A DNA stretch of 64,000 bases. Origin: Methylocella silvestris BL2. Its GTDB lineage: Bacteria; Pseudomonadota; Alphaproteobacteria; Rhizobiales; Beijerinckiaceae. Both the position numbers and the translations under genes were made by a program. Position 1 is the stretch's first letter; the number at the start of each line of letters is the position of its first letter. The DNA lies in contig NC_011666.1 of NCBI RefSeq assembly GCF_000021745.1, forward strand, positions 2,242,501 through 2,306,500. Direction: 5' to 3'. A model generated the notes under the pieces. That model was not told the origin of the DNA, did no database searches, and was given only the letters and a program-made list of their open reading frames with translations. Positions 18,071 through 26,876 of the stretch are shown one piece after another.

Positions 18071-18799
18071 CTAGCCGACAGAGGCCAGCCCCGGAAAGGT
18101 CTGCAACAGCCAGAACGAGGCGTTCTGCACGGAGCCCGTCAAAAATGCGATGCCCGTCAGCACCAGCAGCACGCCGACGACGCGCTCCAGCACGCCGAAA
18201 TAACGCTTGAACCGCTTGATGGCGCGGATGAAAGGCTCGATGGCGAGGGCCGCCAGGAAAAACGGCATGCCAAGCCCGAGCGAATAGAAGGCAAGCAGCG
18301 CCGCGCCTTTAAAAGCCGTCTCCTCCGAGGCGGCGACGGCGAGAATCGCCGCCAGAATCGGCCCGATGCAAGGCGTCCAGCCAAAGGCGAAGGCAAGCCC
18401 CATCACATAGGCGCCCCACGCGCCAACCGGCTTTTGCACCGCAACCCGCGCCTCGCGATACATCAGCGCGAACTGGAACACGCCAAGAAAATGGAGGCCC
18501 ATCAGGATGATGGCCGCCCCCGCGAGGACCGACAGCATCTGCAGATGCTCGCGCATGATCTGCCCGACGAAAGAGGCGGTCGCGCCGAGCGCCACAAATA
18601 CGGTCGAGAAGCCCGCGACGAACAGCGCCGCGGCGATCAGAATGTCCCGCCGCGCCTTGGATTCGCGCTCCGTCGCAATCTCCTCGATCGTCGTGCCGGC
18701 GATAAAAGTGAGATAGGGCGGAACGAGCGGCAGCACGCAGGGACTGAGGAACGAGAGAAGCCCGGCGAGCAGGGCGGCGGAGAGGGTGACGTCATGCAT
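18071..18799 (-). CDS. ccdA: Cytochrome c biogenesis protein, CcdA family
   Basis: Inner-membrane thiol-disulfide transporter of 242 aa with six predicted spans, moving electrons from cytoplasmic thioredoxin to periplasmic proteins such as cytochrome c maturation factors. The two conserved Cys motifs are present: LSFLSPCVLPLVPPYL in span 1 and FAFGWTPCIGPILAAIL in span 4. The frame opens at 18853, but the ATG at 18799 (MHDVTLSAALLAG) starts next to the first span and is the likely start. No other cytochrome c maturation genes are adjacent. Confidence 0.92.
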   Translation of the reverse strand: MHDVTLSAALLAGLLSFLSPCVLPLVPPYLTFIAGTTIEEIATERESKARRDILIAAALFVAGFSTVFVALGATASFVGQIMREHLQMLSVLAGAAIILMGLHFLGVFQFALMYREARVAVQKPVGAWGAYVMGLAFAFGWTPCIGPILAAILAVAASEETAFKGAALLAFYSLGLGMPFFLAALAIEPFIRAIKRFKRYFGVLERVVGVLLVLTGIAFLTGSVQNASFWLLQTFPGLASVG

Positions 18800-19113
18800 G
18801 GCTTCGCTTGTAGCCCGTTGGTCGGCAGGGAGAAAGCCGCGCCGGCCGCTCAAACGCCGAAGGCGTTGGATCCAAGGGATAAACTCACCGTGATGAAAAA
18901 GCCTCAGGGGTAGCGTGTTGCGCCTTCCGCCTCAGGCTCGGCGCTTGCTTGAACCCCGCCAAGATGGAAAGGATGATTTTTGGCTCTTTGCGCATGGGCT
19001 TACGAGGCCTTGGAGCGTCATTTGGCGGCTGATCGATGCGCTTTGGATAGGCGCCCGGCGCTGGCTTCAGAGCGGGCGCCGCGGAAAAAGGCAGGATCCG
19101 GATTGGCGCCAGG

Positions 19114-20553
19114 ATGACGGTCTTCATCGCCTTCTTTTGCAACATCCTGTTCAGCTTCGCCGTCGGCCTTCTCGTCGCGAAATATCTCGGCCCCGCGGAA
19201 TATGGCCGGTTCGCCCTCGCCCATGCGACGGCGATCGCCGTGCAGACCGCCTTCTTCGACTGGGTCCGGCTCGGCGCGACCCGATTTTATTCCGAGCGCG
19301 CCCGCAGCGAGCAACCGGCGCTGCGCGCGACGCTCGATTTCGGCTTCGCCTTCATCGCGCTCGCCATCTCCGCCGGCGCGGCCCTGCTGGTCATGTCGGG
19401 CGTCACCTTTACGCTGTCGAACGGGCTGATCGTGCTCGCGATTGGCGTCGCCATCGCCAATGGCCTGTTCGACTATTACACAGCGCTGGTGCGGGCGCGG
19501 TTTCACGACCGCCTGTTCGCGCGGCTACTGCTCGTCAAGAACATCATGACCTTCGCGCTCATGGGCGGCGGCGCCTTCTGGTTCGCCTCGGCGAAGATGA
19601 CGCTGATCGGCGGCATCGTAAGCCTCGCCGGCTCGGTGATTACGGCGCGGGCGGCGCTGCACGATCCGATGTCGGACCCGAAACTTGCGAGCCTTCCGGC
19701 CGCGCGGGCGCTGATGGCCTACAGCCTGCCGATCGTCGCGGCCAATGTGCTGTATCTGTCGATCCCGCTCGCCAACCGGGCGATCCTCGCCTCGCTTTAC
19801 GGCTTCTCCGAAACCGGGCAATTTTCACTCGCCTATGATTTCGGCGCGAAGGCGATTCAGGCGGTGGGCTCGGCGCTTGACGTCGTCTTGTTCCAGATCG
19901 CCGTGGCGACGCATGAGCTGCGCGGGCCGACACAGGCGCGCCGCCAGGTCGGGCGTAATATGACGATCGTCTTTGCGATGGTGCTGCCGGCCTGCACCGG
20001 CATCTGGCTGACGCTGCCCTCGGTCGAAAGCCTGATCGTGCCGGAGCAGTTCCGCGGCCATTTCGGCCCGCTGTTGACGCTGATGATGACCGGGCTGTTC
20101 TGCATGGCGATGATCCAATATGCGATCAATCCGATCTTTCAGATCGAGAAGAAGACCGGGCCGCTGATCGTCGCGGCGCTGGTCGCCTGCGTCGTCGACC
20201 CGCTGCTGATCGTCATTCTGCCGCGCGAGGCCGGCGCCTCGGGCCTCGCCATCGCGCAGGCCGGCGCTTTGCTGGCTTCGCTCGTCACATTGGTCGCCTT
20301 CGCAGGCGCGGCTCGGCCAAGATGGCCGCGCCTGCGCGATATCGTCGCGATCATTTTTGGCAATGCGGCCATGGCCGCCGCGCTGCTTCCCTTGCGCGAG
20401 AGCCAGCCCGGCCTCGCCACGCTCGCGGCGCAGATCAGCCTCGGCGCCGCGGTTTATGCGCTAATCGTCATGAGCTCCGACATCGCCGGGATGCGCGCGC
20501 TGGCGCTCGCCCAGATCCGGCTCGCCTTCGCCCGCAGGAAGGCGATTTCCTGA
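19114..20553 (+). CDS. Oligosaccharide flippase family protein (Wzx/MATE-like)
   Basis: A 479-aa integral membrane protein with about 12-14 hydrophobic spans, opening with FFCNILFSFAVGLLVAKYLGPAEYGRFAL, whose GPAEYG motif is typical of polysaccharide-biosynthesis (PST/Wzx) flippases. Such proteins move undecaprenyl-linked sugars across the inner membrane. No glycosyltransferase or polymerase genes are adjacent, so the substrate is unknown. The frame has stops just upstream (19030, 19048), leaving ATG 19114 as the first available start. It is convergent with prmA. Confidence 0.82.
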   Translation: MTVFIAFFCNILFSFAVGLLVAKYLGPAEYGRFALAHATAIAVQTAFFDWVRLGATRFYSERARSEQPALRATLDFGFAFIALAISAGAALLVMSGVTFTLSNGLIVLAIGVAIANGLFDYYTALVRARFHDRLFARLLLVKNIMTFALMGGGAFWFASAKMTLIGGIVSLAGSVITARAALHDPMSDPKLASLPAARALMAYSLPIVAANVLYLSIPLANRAILASLYGFSETGQFSLAYDFGAKAIQAVGSALDVVLFQIAVATHELRGPTQARRQVGRNMTIVFAMVLPACTGIWLTLPSVESLIVPEQFRGHFGPLLTLMMTGLFCMAMIQYAINPIFQIEKKTGPLIVAALVACVVDPLLIVILPREAGASGLAIAQAGALLASLVTLVAFAGAARPRWPRLRDIVAIIFGNAAMAAALLPLRESQPGLATLAAQISLGAAVYALIVMSSDIAGMRALALAQIRLAFARRKAIS

Positions 20554-20555
20554 AT

Positions 20556-21491
20556 TCAGCCGCGCTTCTGCAACAGCAGCGTCGCCCAGCCGTCGAGGTC
20601 GAGGCGGCTTTGCAACACGATGCGCTGCGCCCGATAGGCGGCGAGCACGCCGGGCACGTCGCGGCCGAGCAGGCCGGAGAGGATGATGTCCGCGCCAAAC
20701 TCCGTGACCTCGGCGATCTGCGGCGCCAAGGCGCGCAACGGCTTCGCCAATATATTGGCGAAGACCAGATCGAAGGGCGCTCCCTTGCGCAACGCCGGAT
20801 GGGCGACGCCGCTCGCCTCGACCGGCTCGACGAGGCCGCCGACGCCATTGCGTCTTGCGTTCTCGGCGGCGGTCGCGACCGAAACTTTGTCGACGTCGCC
20901 GGCGCAGATCGCGCGCTTCCAAAGTTTGGCCGCCGCGATGGCGAGCACGCCCGTCCCCGTGCCGACATCAAGAATGGAGCGCGGCCGGCGCCGGCGCGCG
21001 ACGCGGTCGAGCATCAGGAGGCAGCCGCGGGTGGTGCCGTGATGACCGGTGCCGAAGGCGAGCGCCGCCTCGACCTCGATGCCGATCTCATGGCCCCGCA
21101 CCTCGCCCCGGCTATGCGATCCATGCACGACGAAGCGCCCCGCCCGCACCGGCTTCAGGCCTTCGAGGGAGGAGGCGACCCAGTCGCGCGCCTCAACGCG
21201 GCCAAAGCTCATGCCGCGAGCGGCGTCATCGCCGGCCACAGCGGAAACGAGCGCGCGCAAATTGTCTTCGTCGGGCGGAAGGCCGAAATAGGCTTCCACA
21301 ATCCACGGGCCGCCGGTCCAATCCTCGGTCGAAGGCGCCTCCTCGAAGGCGGCGACGGCCGCGTCCGCCGGATCGAAGGTCTCGAAAATAATGTCGGAGA
21401 CGATGCGCGACGTCGCCTCGTCACAGGACAGGCGCATAACATAGGCGGCGTTATTCGGGGGCAGACCTTCGAGCATGGCCGCGCCTAACAT
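20556..21491 (-). CDS. prmA: Ribosomal protein L11 methyltransferase
   Basis: SAM-dependent enzyme that trimethylates L11 in the cytoplasm. The SAM-binding motif I is ILDVGTGTGVLAIAAAKLW, and the post-motif FDLVFANILAKPLRALAP matches PrmA. Upstream, ALAFGTGHHGTTRGCLLML carries the conserved GTGxHxTT loop. The length of 311 aa is normal. ATGs at 21491 and 21476 are both possible. A 24-codon Cys/Lys-rich ORF ends 33 bp upstream on the same strand and could act as a leader. Confidence 0.95.
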   Translation of the reverse strand: MLGAAMLEGLPPNNAAYVMRLSCDEATSRIVSDIIFETFDPADAAVAAFEEAPSTEDWTGGPWIVEAYFGLPPDEDNLRALVSAVAGDDAARGMSFGRVEARDWVASSLEGLKPVRAGRFVVHGSHSRGEVRGHEIGIEVEAALAFGTGHHGTTRGCLLMLDRVARRRRPRSILDVGTGTGVLAIAAAKLWKRAICAGDVDKVSVATAAENARRNGVGGLVEPVEASGVAHPALRKGAPFDLVFANILAKPLRALAPQIAEVTEFGADIILSGLLGRDVPGVLAAYRAQRIVLQSRLDLDGWATLLLQKRG

Positions 21492-21524
21492 GGGAGGCCG
21501 GAAACGGCAACGCCGGGACGACGG

Positions 21525-21599
21525 TCACTTTCCCTTCTTTTTGCCCTTCTCCTTGCAAATCTTCTTGCACTTTCCGTTGCACCATTTGCACTTTCCCAT
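21525..21599 (-). CDS. Very small Cys/Lys-rich ORF (24 aa) upstream of prmA
   Basis: Found by direct reading of the minus strand. An ATG at 21599 opens a 24-codon frame with the product pattern M-G-K-C-K-W-C-N-G-K-C-K-K-I-C followed by a run of Lys, Gly and Glu. Cysteines at 4, 7, 11 and 15 (CxxC, then C at +4 and +8) alternate with lysines. GAGAGGG lies about eight bases upstream of the ATG. It ends 33 bp before prmA and starts 25 bp from the divergent Cys-rich secreted protein gene. The composition is far from random for this genome, but expression is unproven. It could be a metal-binding microprotein or a leader peptide. Confidence 0.5.
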   Translation of the reverse strand: MGKCKWCNGKCKKICKEKGKKKGK

Positions 21600-21624
21600 C
21601 GAACAGCCCTCTCTTGCGCCCGCC

Positions 21625-21951
21625 ATGTTCCGCTGGTCACGCCATATCACGAGTTACGCGGCGCTTATGCTTTGCGCCGTCTGCTGTCTTGCGCGCGCCG
21701 AACCCGCGCCGGCGCCGGCGATCGAACCGTCTCTCTATCAGTTCGGGCGCACGCACGAGGCCTGCCTCGAATGGACGGACGGCTGCGCCATTTGCAGCAG
21801 GACGTCGCGCGCGCCCAGGCCGGATCGTCCCTGGTCGCGCCGCGCGGGCTTCAAACTCGCGTGTTCGACGCCGGGAATCGCCTGTCTGCCGGGCGCGACG
21901 ACCTGCTCGCGCAAGCGGGCGGATGAGCCTTTGGAACCCCGCCGCAGATGA
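21625..21951 (+). CDS. Secreted Cys-rich hypothetical protein
   Basis: A 108-aa protein with a signal peptide (MFRWSRHITSYAALMLCAVC, cleavage near ARA-EP) and a Cys-rich body: ACLEWTDGCAICSR followed by ACSTPGIACLPGATTC. The pattern CLEWTDGCxxC...CSTPGIAC...C resembles short secreted proteins in other Rhizobiales whose role is unknown; this is from memory. The six-plus cysteines suggest disulfides or metal binding in the periplasm. The frame is open much further upstream, but that part overlaps the opposite-strand peptide and lacks a signal sequence, so I use the ATG at 21625. Confidence 0.65.
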   Translation: MFRWSRHITSYAALMLCAVCCLARAEPAPAPAIEPSLYQFGRTHEACLEWTDGCAICSRTSRAPRPDRPWSRRAGFKLACSTPGIACLPGATTCSRKRADEPLEPRRR

Positions 21952-22172
21952 TTTTGGGCCAAATTGATCAGAAACATAAAAGTGATCGATTTCAATCCTC
22001 TAGAGGTGATGACGGTGGGAATGGTCTGCGCCTTTCGGCGTCATACGATCGCGCCGCGCGCCCGGACATCCTGGACGAGTTATAAAACAGGCTTGATCCG
22101 GACGCGTCGATATCATCATGCTTGCCAGCCGCCTCGCGGGGGCCGGCGCCTCGACAGTTCCGGGAAGAAAAC

Positions 22173-23171
22173 ATGCCAGATTCAAAGCACAAGATCCTTT
22201 TCGCCGCCAAGCTCCTTCTCGCCGCGTCTGCGATCGCAGCCTCGGCTCCGGCGCGGGCGGATGATGCGGACGTCCCGACCGCCATCGTCGATGTGATGAA
22301 CAAATTATTCGGCGTTCATCCGGGATTTCGCGCCAATCACGCCAAGGGCGCCGTCGCAGAGGGAAGCTTCACCGCCTCTCCGGAAGCCGCCCAGTTGAGC
22401 CGGGCGGCGATTTTTTCAGGCGAGAAGATCCCCGTCGTCGTGCGCTTTTCCGACGCCACGGGCGTTCCCACGATCCCGGATGGCGATCCGAACGCCAATC
22501 CACACGGCCTCTCCGTCAAATTCCATCTGCCGGATGGCGGCGAAACCGACATGGTGACGAATTCGCTGCATTTTTTCCCTGTGGCGACCGGAGAGGAGTT
22601 TCTACAGCTTCTGACGGCGATCTCGCAGAGCCCGAAGGATGGGCCGCATCCGTCGCCGTTCGAAAAATTCGTCGCGGCCCATCCGACCGTGCCGGCGGCC
22701 TTTGCGACGATCCACACGCCGGACAGTTTCGCTCATGAAGAATATTATGGAATCAACGCATTCCTGTTGGTGAACAAAAGCGGCGCCAAGCAGGCGGTGC
22801 GGTATCAGTTCATCCCGGACAAAACGGTGCATCTCAGCCCGGAAGACGCGGCCGGCAAGCCAGCGGATTTTCTTGTCGACGATATTGCCGCGCGCCTAAA
22901 GGCGGCCCCCGTGACTTTTCATCTGAAGGCGCAGATCGCCGCCGCCGGCGATGACGTGAAAGACGGGTCGAAGCCGTGGCCAGATGACCGCAAACTGGTC
23001 GAACTCGGCGTGCTGACGATCGACAAGGCCAGCGCAAATTCGCTCGAAGCGCAAAAGCAGCTTCTCTTCCTGCCCGGCGCCCTGATCGACGGCATCGAAC
23101 AGTCGAGCGACCCCCTGGTCGACACCCGCGACGGCGCCTATGCGGTCTCCTTCTCGCGCCGCAATCCATAG
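22173..23171 (+). CDS. Catalase-related peroxidase, periplasmic
   Basis: A 332-aa heme protein of the catalase superfamily, shorter than the ~480 aa of true catalases and belonging to the catalase-related peroxidase (SrpA-like) group. A signal peptide (LLLAASAIAASAPARA) directs export. Conserved elements are GFRANHAKGAVAEGSF (distal His), VVRFSDATGVPTIPDGDPNA, NPHGLSVKF, NSLHFFPVATGEEF and the proximal region RYQFIPD. The frame opens at 22122, but ATG 22173 has GGGAAG upstream and starts the signal peptide. Its likely role is removal of peroxides in the periplasm, with weak or no true catalase activity. Confidence 0.87.
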   Translation: MPDSKHKILFAAKLLLAASAIAASAPARADDADVPTAIVDVMNKLFGVHPGFRANHAKGAVAEGSFTASPEAAQLSRAAIFSGEKIPVVVRFSDATGVPTIPDGDPNANPHGLSVKFHLPDGGETDMVTNSLHFFPVATGEEFLQLLTAISQSPKDGPHPSPFEKFVAAHPTVPAAFATIHTPDSFAHEEYYGINAFLLVNKSGAKQAVRYQFIPDKTVHLSPEDAAGKPADFLVDDIAARLKAAPVTFHLKAQIAAAGDDVKDGSKPWPDDRKLVELGVLTIDKASANSLEAQKQLLFLPGALIDGIEQSSDPLVDTRDGAYAVSFSRRNP

Positions 23172-23343
23172 GAGGCGACCGTTTGAAAACGCTGCGCGCC
23201 TCAGCCTGAGCGAGGCGTACGGCGCCTATCGCGAAGGATCGGTTCGGGCGCAACAGGAGGCGACAACGACGCTCGTGGTTCGGGACGGGCTCTTCGAGCC
23301 CTCCTCGCCATGAGGGCTTTTGCGCTGGCCGCAGACCGCTCAA

Positions 23344-23832
23344 CTAATCCGGCATACCGACATGCAGCGCGCGGTTGCGGGCGGCGATTTCCTGGCGCAT
23401 TTCCTTGCGCATCTTGCCGGCTTCGAACAGGCGGCGCTCGGTCTCGGATTCGAGCTCCAGCGGCGGGGCGATCCCGGGTTTTCCGTCCGCGCCGAGGGCG
23501 ACCATCGTAAAATAGCAAGAGATGTTATGACGCTTGTCCTTTGTCGTGAGGCTCTCGGCGGTCACCTTGATGCCGACCTCCATCGAGGTCCTACCGACGT
23601 AATTAACATTGGCGCTGAAGGTCACCAGCTCGCCGACCTTGATCGGCACTTTGAAAATCACCTGGTCGAGCGAAACGGTCACGACATAGGACTTGCTGTA
23701 TCGGGCGGCGCAGGCGTAGGCGACCTGATCGAGCAGCTTTAAAATGGCGCCGCCATGGACATGGCCGGAAAAATTGGCCATGTCGGGCGTCATCAGAACC
23801 GTCATGTAAAGGGACTTTTCTTGCTTGCTCAT
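23344..23832 (-). CDS. Hotdog-fold acyl-CoA thioesterase (YciA-like)
   Basis: A 162-aa single-hotdog thioesterase. The helix motif NFSGHVHGGAILKLLDQVAY carries the catalytic Asp/His environment of the YciA/BACH group, and RYSKSYVVTVSLDQVIFKVP with VGRTSMEVGIKV forms the sheet. It hydrolyses short- to medium-chain acyl-CoAs in the cytoplasm. It is divergent from the truncated HAD start at 23969. Substrate chain length cannot be read from sequence. Confidence 0.88.
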   Translation of the reverse strand: MSKQEKSLYMTVLMTPDMANFSGHVHGGAILKLLDQVAYACAARYSKSYVVTVSLDQVIFKVPIKVGELVTFSANVNYVGRTSMEVGIKVTAESLTTKDKRHNISCYFTMVALGADGKPGIAPPLELESETERRLFEAGKMRKEMRQEIAARNRALHVGMPD

Positions 23833-23968
23833 GATCTGTGGCCGCCGTCCGCGCGAAAAGCGCCGGCGGAGGATGACACAGACCGGGCGCGCGCGTCATC
23901 CCGCTCAAGGCCTTCAAAACAATGGAAAAATTTAGCGGCTGCTTAGTTTTGTTTTGCGGGATGGCGCC

Positions 23969-24025
23969 TTGAAACTCATCATCTTCGACATTGACGGCAC
24001 CCTGGTCGACAGCCAGGCGTTTTAG
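23969..24025 (+). pseudogene. 5' remnant of the HAD-phosphatase gene at the island left end
   Basis: A TTG-started frame of 18 codons encodes LKLIIFDIDGTLVDSQAF and then hits TAG. It is nearly identical to the first codons of the intact HAD gene at 33759 (KLVIFDIDGTLVDSQAF). The upstream sequence (GCGGGATGGCGCC) is GC-rich and host-like and contains a GGGATGG that could be its ribosome binding site. So this is the original gene start, cut off when the island inserted. The nucleophile motif DxDGT is present but the rest of the enzyme is missing. Confidence 0.85.
23971..24021. repeat. Left attachment-site direct repeat (attL)
   Basis: This 51-bp segment matches 33761-33811 at 47 positions; the longest exact blocks are 17 and 14 bp. 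The two copies flank the AT-rich island, and the integrase gene begins 167 bp inside this copy. The match breaks at the base after GGCGTT, where island sequence begins. The exact crossover cannot be placed within the repeat by eye. Confidence 0.75.
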
Positions 24026-24187
24026 CGAGACAATCTAAGAAACACCTGGACGGACTTTACGTTCATTCAATTGAATTATATCGCTAATTTGAGTTTTGTC
24101 CACGACGGTCAATGACGTTCATTTACTGCTTTAGACACATACTTTTCATTACCCCAAATATACCCTGATCGCCTAGTGAGGTCGCGT

Positions 24188-25390
24188 ATGGCGAAGAATT
24201 TGACCATAAAGGGAATTGCAGCGCTAAAGCCCCAGGCGAAGAGATGCGAGGTGCCGGATGGCCATACGCGTGGCCTTTATTTCGTTGTTCAGCCAAGTGG
24301 CGCGAAATCGTGGGCATATCGCTTCAGCTTCGAGGGAAAGCCAAAAAAGCTTACGATTGGTTCTTATCCTGCAATCGATCTCTCGCGGGCCCGCTCCATT
24401 GCCTTGGCCTCTGCCACGAAGGTGGCGAATGGACGTAACCCTGCAGCCGAAAAGAAAGTGGAGAGAGAGAAGGCGCGAAAGCCCAGCGACCTCGATTTGG
24501 TCGACGTTGTAGTTGCTCAGTTTGTCGTCAAACACGTCGAACCGAAAACTCGCCCTCAATCCGCTAAAGAGATGAAGCGCATCCTTAAGCGTGAAATTTT
24601 ATCGCGCTGGAGCGGGAGGCGCCTTACGGAAATCACCCGCAGTGACATCCGCGATTTGCTTGAAGCGATTGCTGACCGAGCTCCAATTATGGCTAATCGA
24701 GTTTTCGAAGTGATTTCCAGCCTGATCAACTGGTCCATCAGTATGGAGATGCTTTCCGCCTCCCCAATCGCGGGACTTAGAAAACCGTCTCCCGCCAAAC
24801 GACGAGATCGAATTTTGTCAGAGAAGGAATTGACGGATGTTTGGCAAGCGAGTGAGCGAGCGGGGTGGCCGTACGGCTCCATGATCAAAGTGCTGATCTT
24901 GTCCGGTCAAAGGCGCTCGGAGGTCTCGGACATGACCTGGTCGGAGATCGATTTCGAAGAACGTTCTTGGACCCTGCCAGCGGTTCGGACGAAAAACGGC
25001 AAGGGACACATCATTCCGTTAAGCCCAACGATTATTGATGTCTTACTGACCCTTCCACGGATAGGAAGCGAAAGTGGCTTTGTCTTCACCACTAACGGAT
25101 TTTCCCCGATAAGGAATTTTGCGAGACGCAAGAAAGCGTTGATGATGAGTTGTCAATCCGAGAATAACTGGACGCTTCATGACCTACGACGCACCTTCGC
25201 GACGGGCATGGCCCGATTAAAGGTAGAGCTTCCCGTCGTCGAAAAACTGCTTAATCATTCAAGCGGCACTTTTGGCGGAGTTCAGGGCGTTTATCAGCAA
25301 TATGACTTTCAATCAGAAAAAAGGGAGGCAATGAATCTTTGGGCATCGTATGTTAATAAAATAACCAACAAGTTAGATACAATTAAATAA
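24188..25390 (+). CDS. Tyrosine integrase, P4 type (DUF4102 N-terminal domain)
   Basis: A 400-aa site-specific recombinase, likely responsible for inserting the island. The N-terminal arm-binding domain is DUF4102-like (GLYFVVQPSGAKSWAYRF, KLTIGSYPAIDLSRAR). The catalytic domain shows Arg in ILSGQRRSEV, HDLRRTFATGM, LLNHSSG and the nucleophile Tyr in VYQQYDF. The ATG at 24188 has GAGGT six bases upstream. It lies next to attL and reads into the island. Most relatives target tRNA 3' ends; here the target appears to be the 5' end of a protein gene. GC content is clearly lower than in the flanking core genes. Confidence 0.93.
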   Translation: MAKNLTIKGIAALKPQAKRCEVPDGHTRGLYFVVQPSGAKSWAYRFSFEGKPKKLTIGSYPAIDLSRARSIALASATKVANGRNPAAEKKVEREKARKPSDLDLVDVVVAQFVVKHVEPKTRPQSAKEMKRILKREILSRWSGRRLTEITRSDIRDLLEAIADRAPIMANRVFEVISSLINWSISMEMLSASPIAGLRKPSPAKRRDRILSEKELTDVWQASERAGWPYGSMIKVLILSGQRRSEVSDMTWSEIDFEERSWTLPAVRTKNGKGHIIPLSPTIIDVLLTLPRIGSESGFVFTTNGFSPIRNFARRKKALMMSCQSENNWTLHDLRRTFATGMARLKVELPVVEKLLNHSSGTFGGVQGVYQQYDFQSEKREAMNLWASYVNKITNKLDTIK

Positions 25391-25752
25391 CCTTATTGTG
25401 TATTTTTAATCTTAGTCTAATTACAGTATATACATACAATAATTTACATTATACTTCTTACTTACATTACATTACATTATATTTGTTTTTACATGGCGTC
25501 GCTTAAACAACAGCATTCGATTTGACTGCCAGTTTCGCCCTATTTTTAAAAAATTTAATTGGTCCCAATGTCCAATGCAGCGCCCAAGACAATGGAAAAC
25601 AATCACACTATATTTTATAATATCTTTTATTTATTTGACACATTTCGTTTTTTTACAGGTTTTGTGGCTTGTTATTGAGCTGAAAATGGAAAATAAGAAT
25701 ATTAACGTGGCAACGTCGCTACATTACTCTAAATAGAAAAGGGATTTAGGTC
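25391..25752. other. AT-rich non-coding region of the island
   Basis: About 360 bp of strongly AT-rich DNA with no credible gene. It contains three tandem TTACA units at 25462-25479 and several TATA-rich stretches. It could hold the promoter of the AlpA-like gene and excision or replication sites; nothing specific can be assigned. Confidence 0.45.
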
Positions 25753-25962
25753 TTGAACGAGGTTTATTTAATTACAAAACGCATTGTTGCAACTAAGCTC
25801 GGAGTCTGCACGAGAACGATATCACGCCTTTCCGAGAATAAAGCAGAGAACTTCCCGCAGGCAAGGAAGATAAACAATAGATTATACTATATTAGTTCGG
25901 AAATTGAGCAATGGGTGTATGCACGCCCCATTGCCAAGAGTAATAATGATATTCCACGATAA
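25753..25962 (+). CDS. AlpA-like helix-turn-helix regulator / excisionase
   Basis: A 69-aa protein with a MerR/AlpA-type winged helix: LITKRIVATKLGVCTRTISR, then FPQARKINNRLYYISSEIEQW, the usual AlpA pattern of HTH plus a wing ending in E-x-x-W. AlpA proteins activate or serve as directionality factors for P4-type integrases. It starts at TTG 25753 with a purine-rich AAAAGGGAT upstream. It lies 360 bp after the integrase on the same strand. Two other HTH-bearing genes occur on the island, but this one has the classical placement. Confidence 0.72.
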   Translation: MNEVYLITKRIVATKLGVCTRTISRLSENKAENFPQARKINNRLYYISSEIEQWVYARPIAKSNNDIPR

Positions 25963-26225
25963 TCACTTGGTATACCACATTCTGCCGACGATTTAGTAAG
26001 CCGACAGCGTACATGACGTAATATCTCAAACGCCATTTACATAAGTACGCTCGTATCAAATATTTAGTATTTCACTGTACTCGATGATATTCAGCGAGTG
26101 ATAAAGATGCTATGCAAAGATAATTTATTGGACACTTACGTGTATCAATAATGTTAAGCCATGCCTACTACATACTATAATTAAATTATATATACTTACA
26201 TAATATAGATAAAGGACACGTTATC

Positions 26226-26876
26226 GTGCACACTAGTCACAATAAGTTTAACTCAACATTATATGATCGGTCAATTTCAGACATAACGCGATGGTTACTT
26301 ACTGATGTTAAGAGAATTCGTAAACACAATGATGTTCCTTTGATAGTTCCATTGACCGTAACATTCAAGGTCGGATCAATTCAGACATCGCAGTGCCTTG
26401 GACAATTTGAACACTTCTATCATTTAATGTGTCGTAAACTTGTAAACAATATAGACAGGCGGAACAAGCAACATCTATATCCATTAGCAATTGCTTTCGT
26501 CGATAATCCTTCAACGAGATACAAAAGTGACAAGCCAAAATTGTTTGGAACTCATCCCTCCGTTGCTCCACATGTTCATTCAGTTATGATTATCCATCCT
26601 TCAATTAAAAGAAAATTTTTGGAGCGATACCGCGAGTTGGAGGAGTTATGGCAGGATATGAATCCCCGACATGGCACCATTAAGATAAGCGTATCGGAAA
26701 TGTTGTACTATAATCGACTTATTGAGAACTACGCAGGCAATGAAGATGAAATCGAGTCGAAACTAAAAGGATGGATTGGTTATTCGGGCAAGCTTCAAAC
26801 GCGATTTGACCGTCCTGATTGCGATCTTTTTACGATTCTTCCTCCTAGCGGAAAGAATCGTTTCGACCGCTTTTGA
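26226..26876 (+). CDS. Hypothetical island protein with a His-Val-His motif
   Basis: A 216-aa AT-rich gene starting at GTG 26226. I do not recognise the family with confidence. Residues 114-122 (APHVHSVMI) give a His-hydrophobic-His motif in a predicted strand, like motif 2 of HUH rolling-circle replication initiators or the inovirus Gp2 type. LYYNRLIENY at 160-169 supplies tyrosines that might serve as motif 3, though the expected spacing to a Lys is not clear. Its position after integrase and AlpA is where satellite elements often carry a replication gene. Treat the Rep suggestion as weak. Confidence 0.5.
   Translation: MHTSHNKFNSTLYDRSISDITRWLLTDVKRIRKHNDVPLIVPLTVTFKVGSIQTSQCLGQFEHFYHLMCRKLVNNIDRRNKQHLYPLAIAFVDNPSTRYKSDKPKLFGTHPSVAPHVHSVMIIHPSIKRKFLERYRELEELWQDMNPRHGTIKISVSEMLYYNRLIENYAGNEDEIESKLKGWIGYSGKLQTRFDRPDCDLFTILPPSGKNRFDRF

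Noticed and set aside
25391-26225. CRISPR array or iterons in the AT-rich stretches
   Set aside because: The only repeats are short TTACA units in one place; there is no regular repeat-spacer structure and no cas gene in the window.
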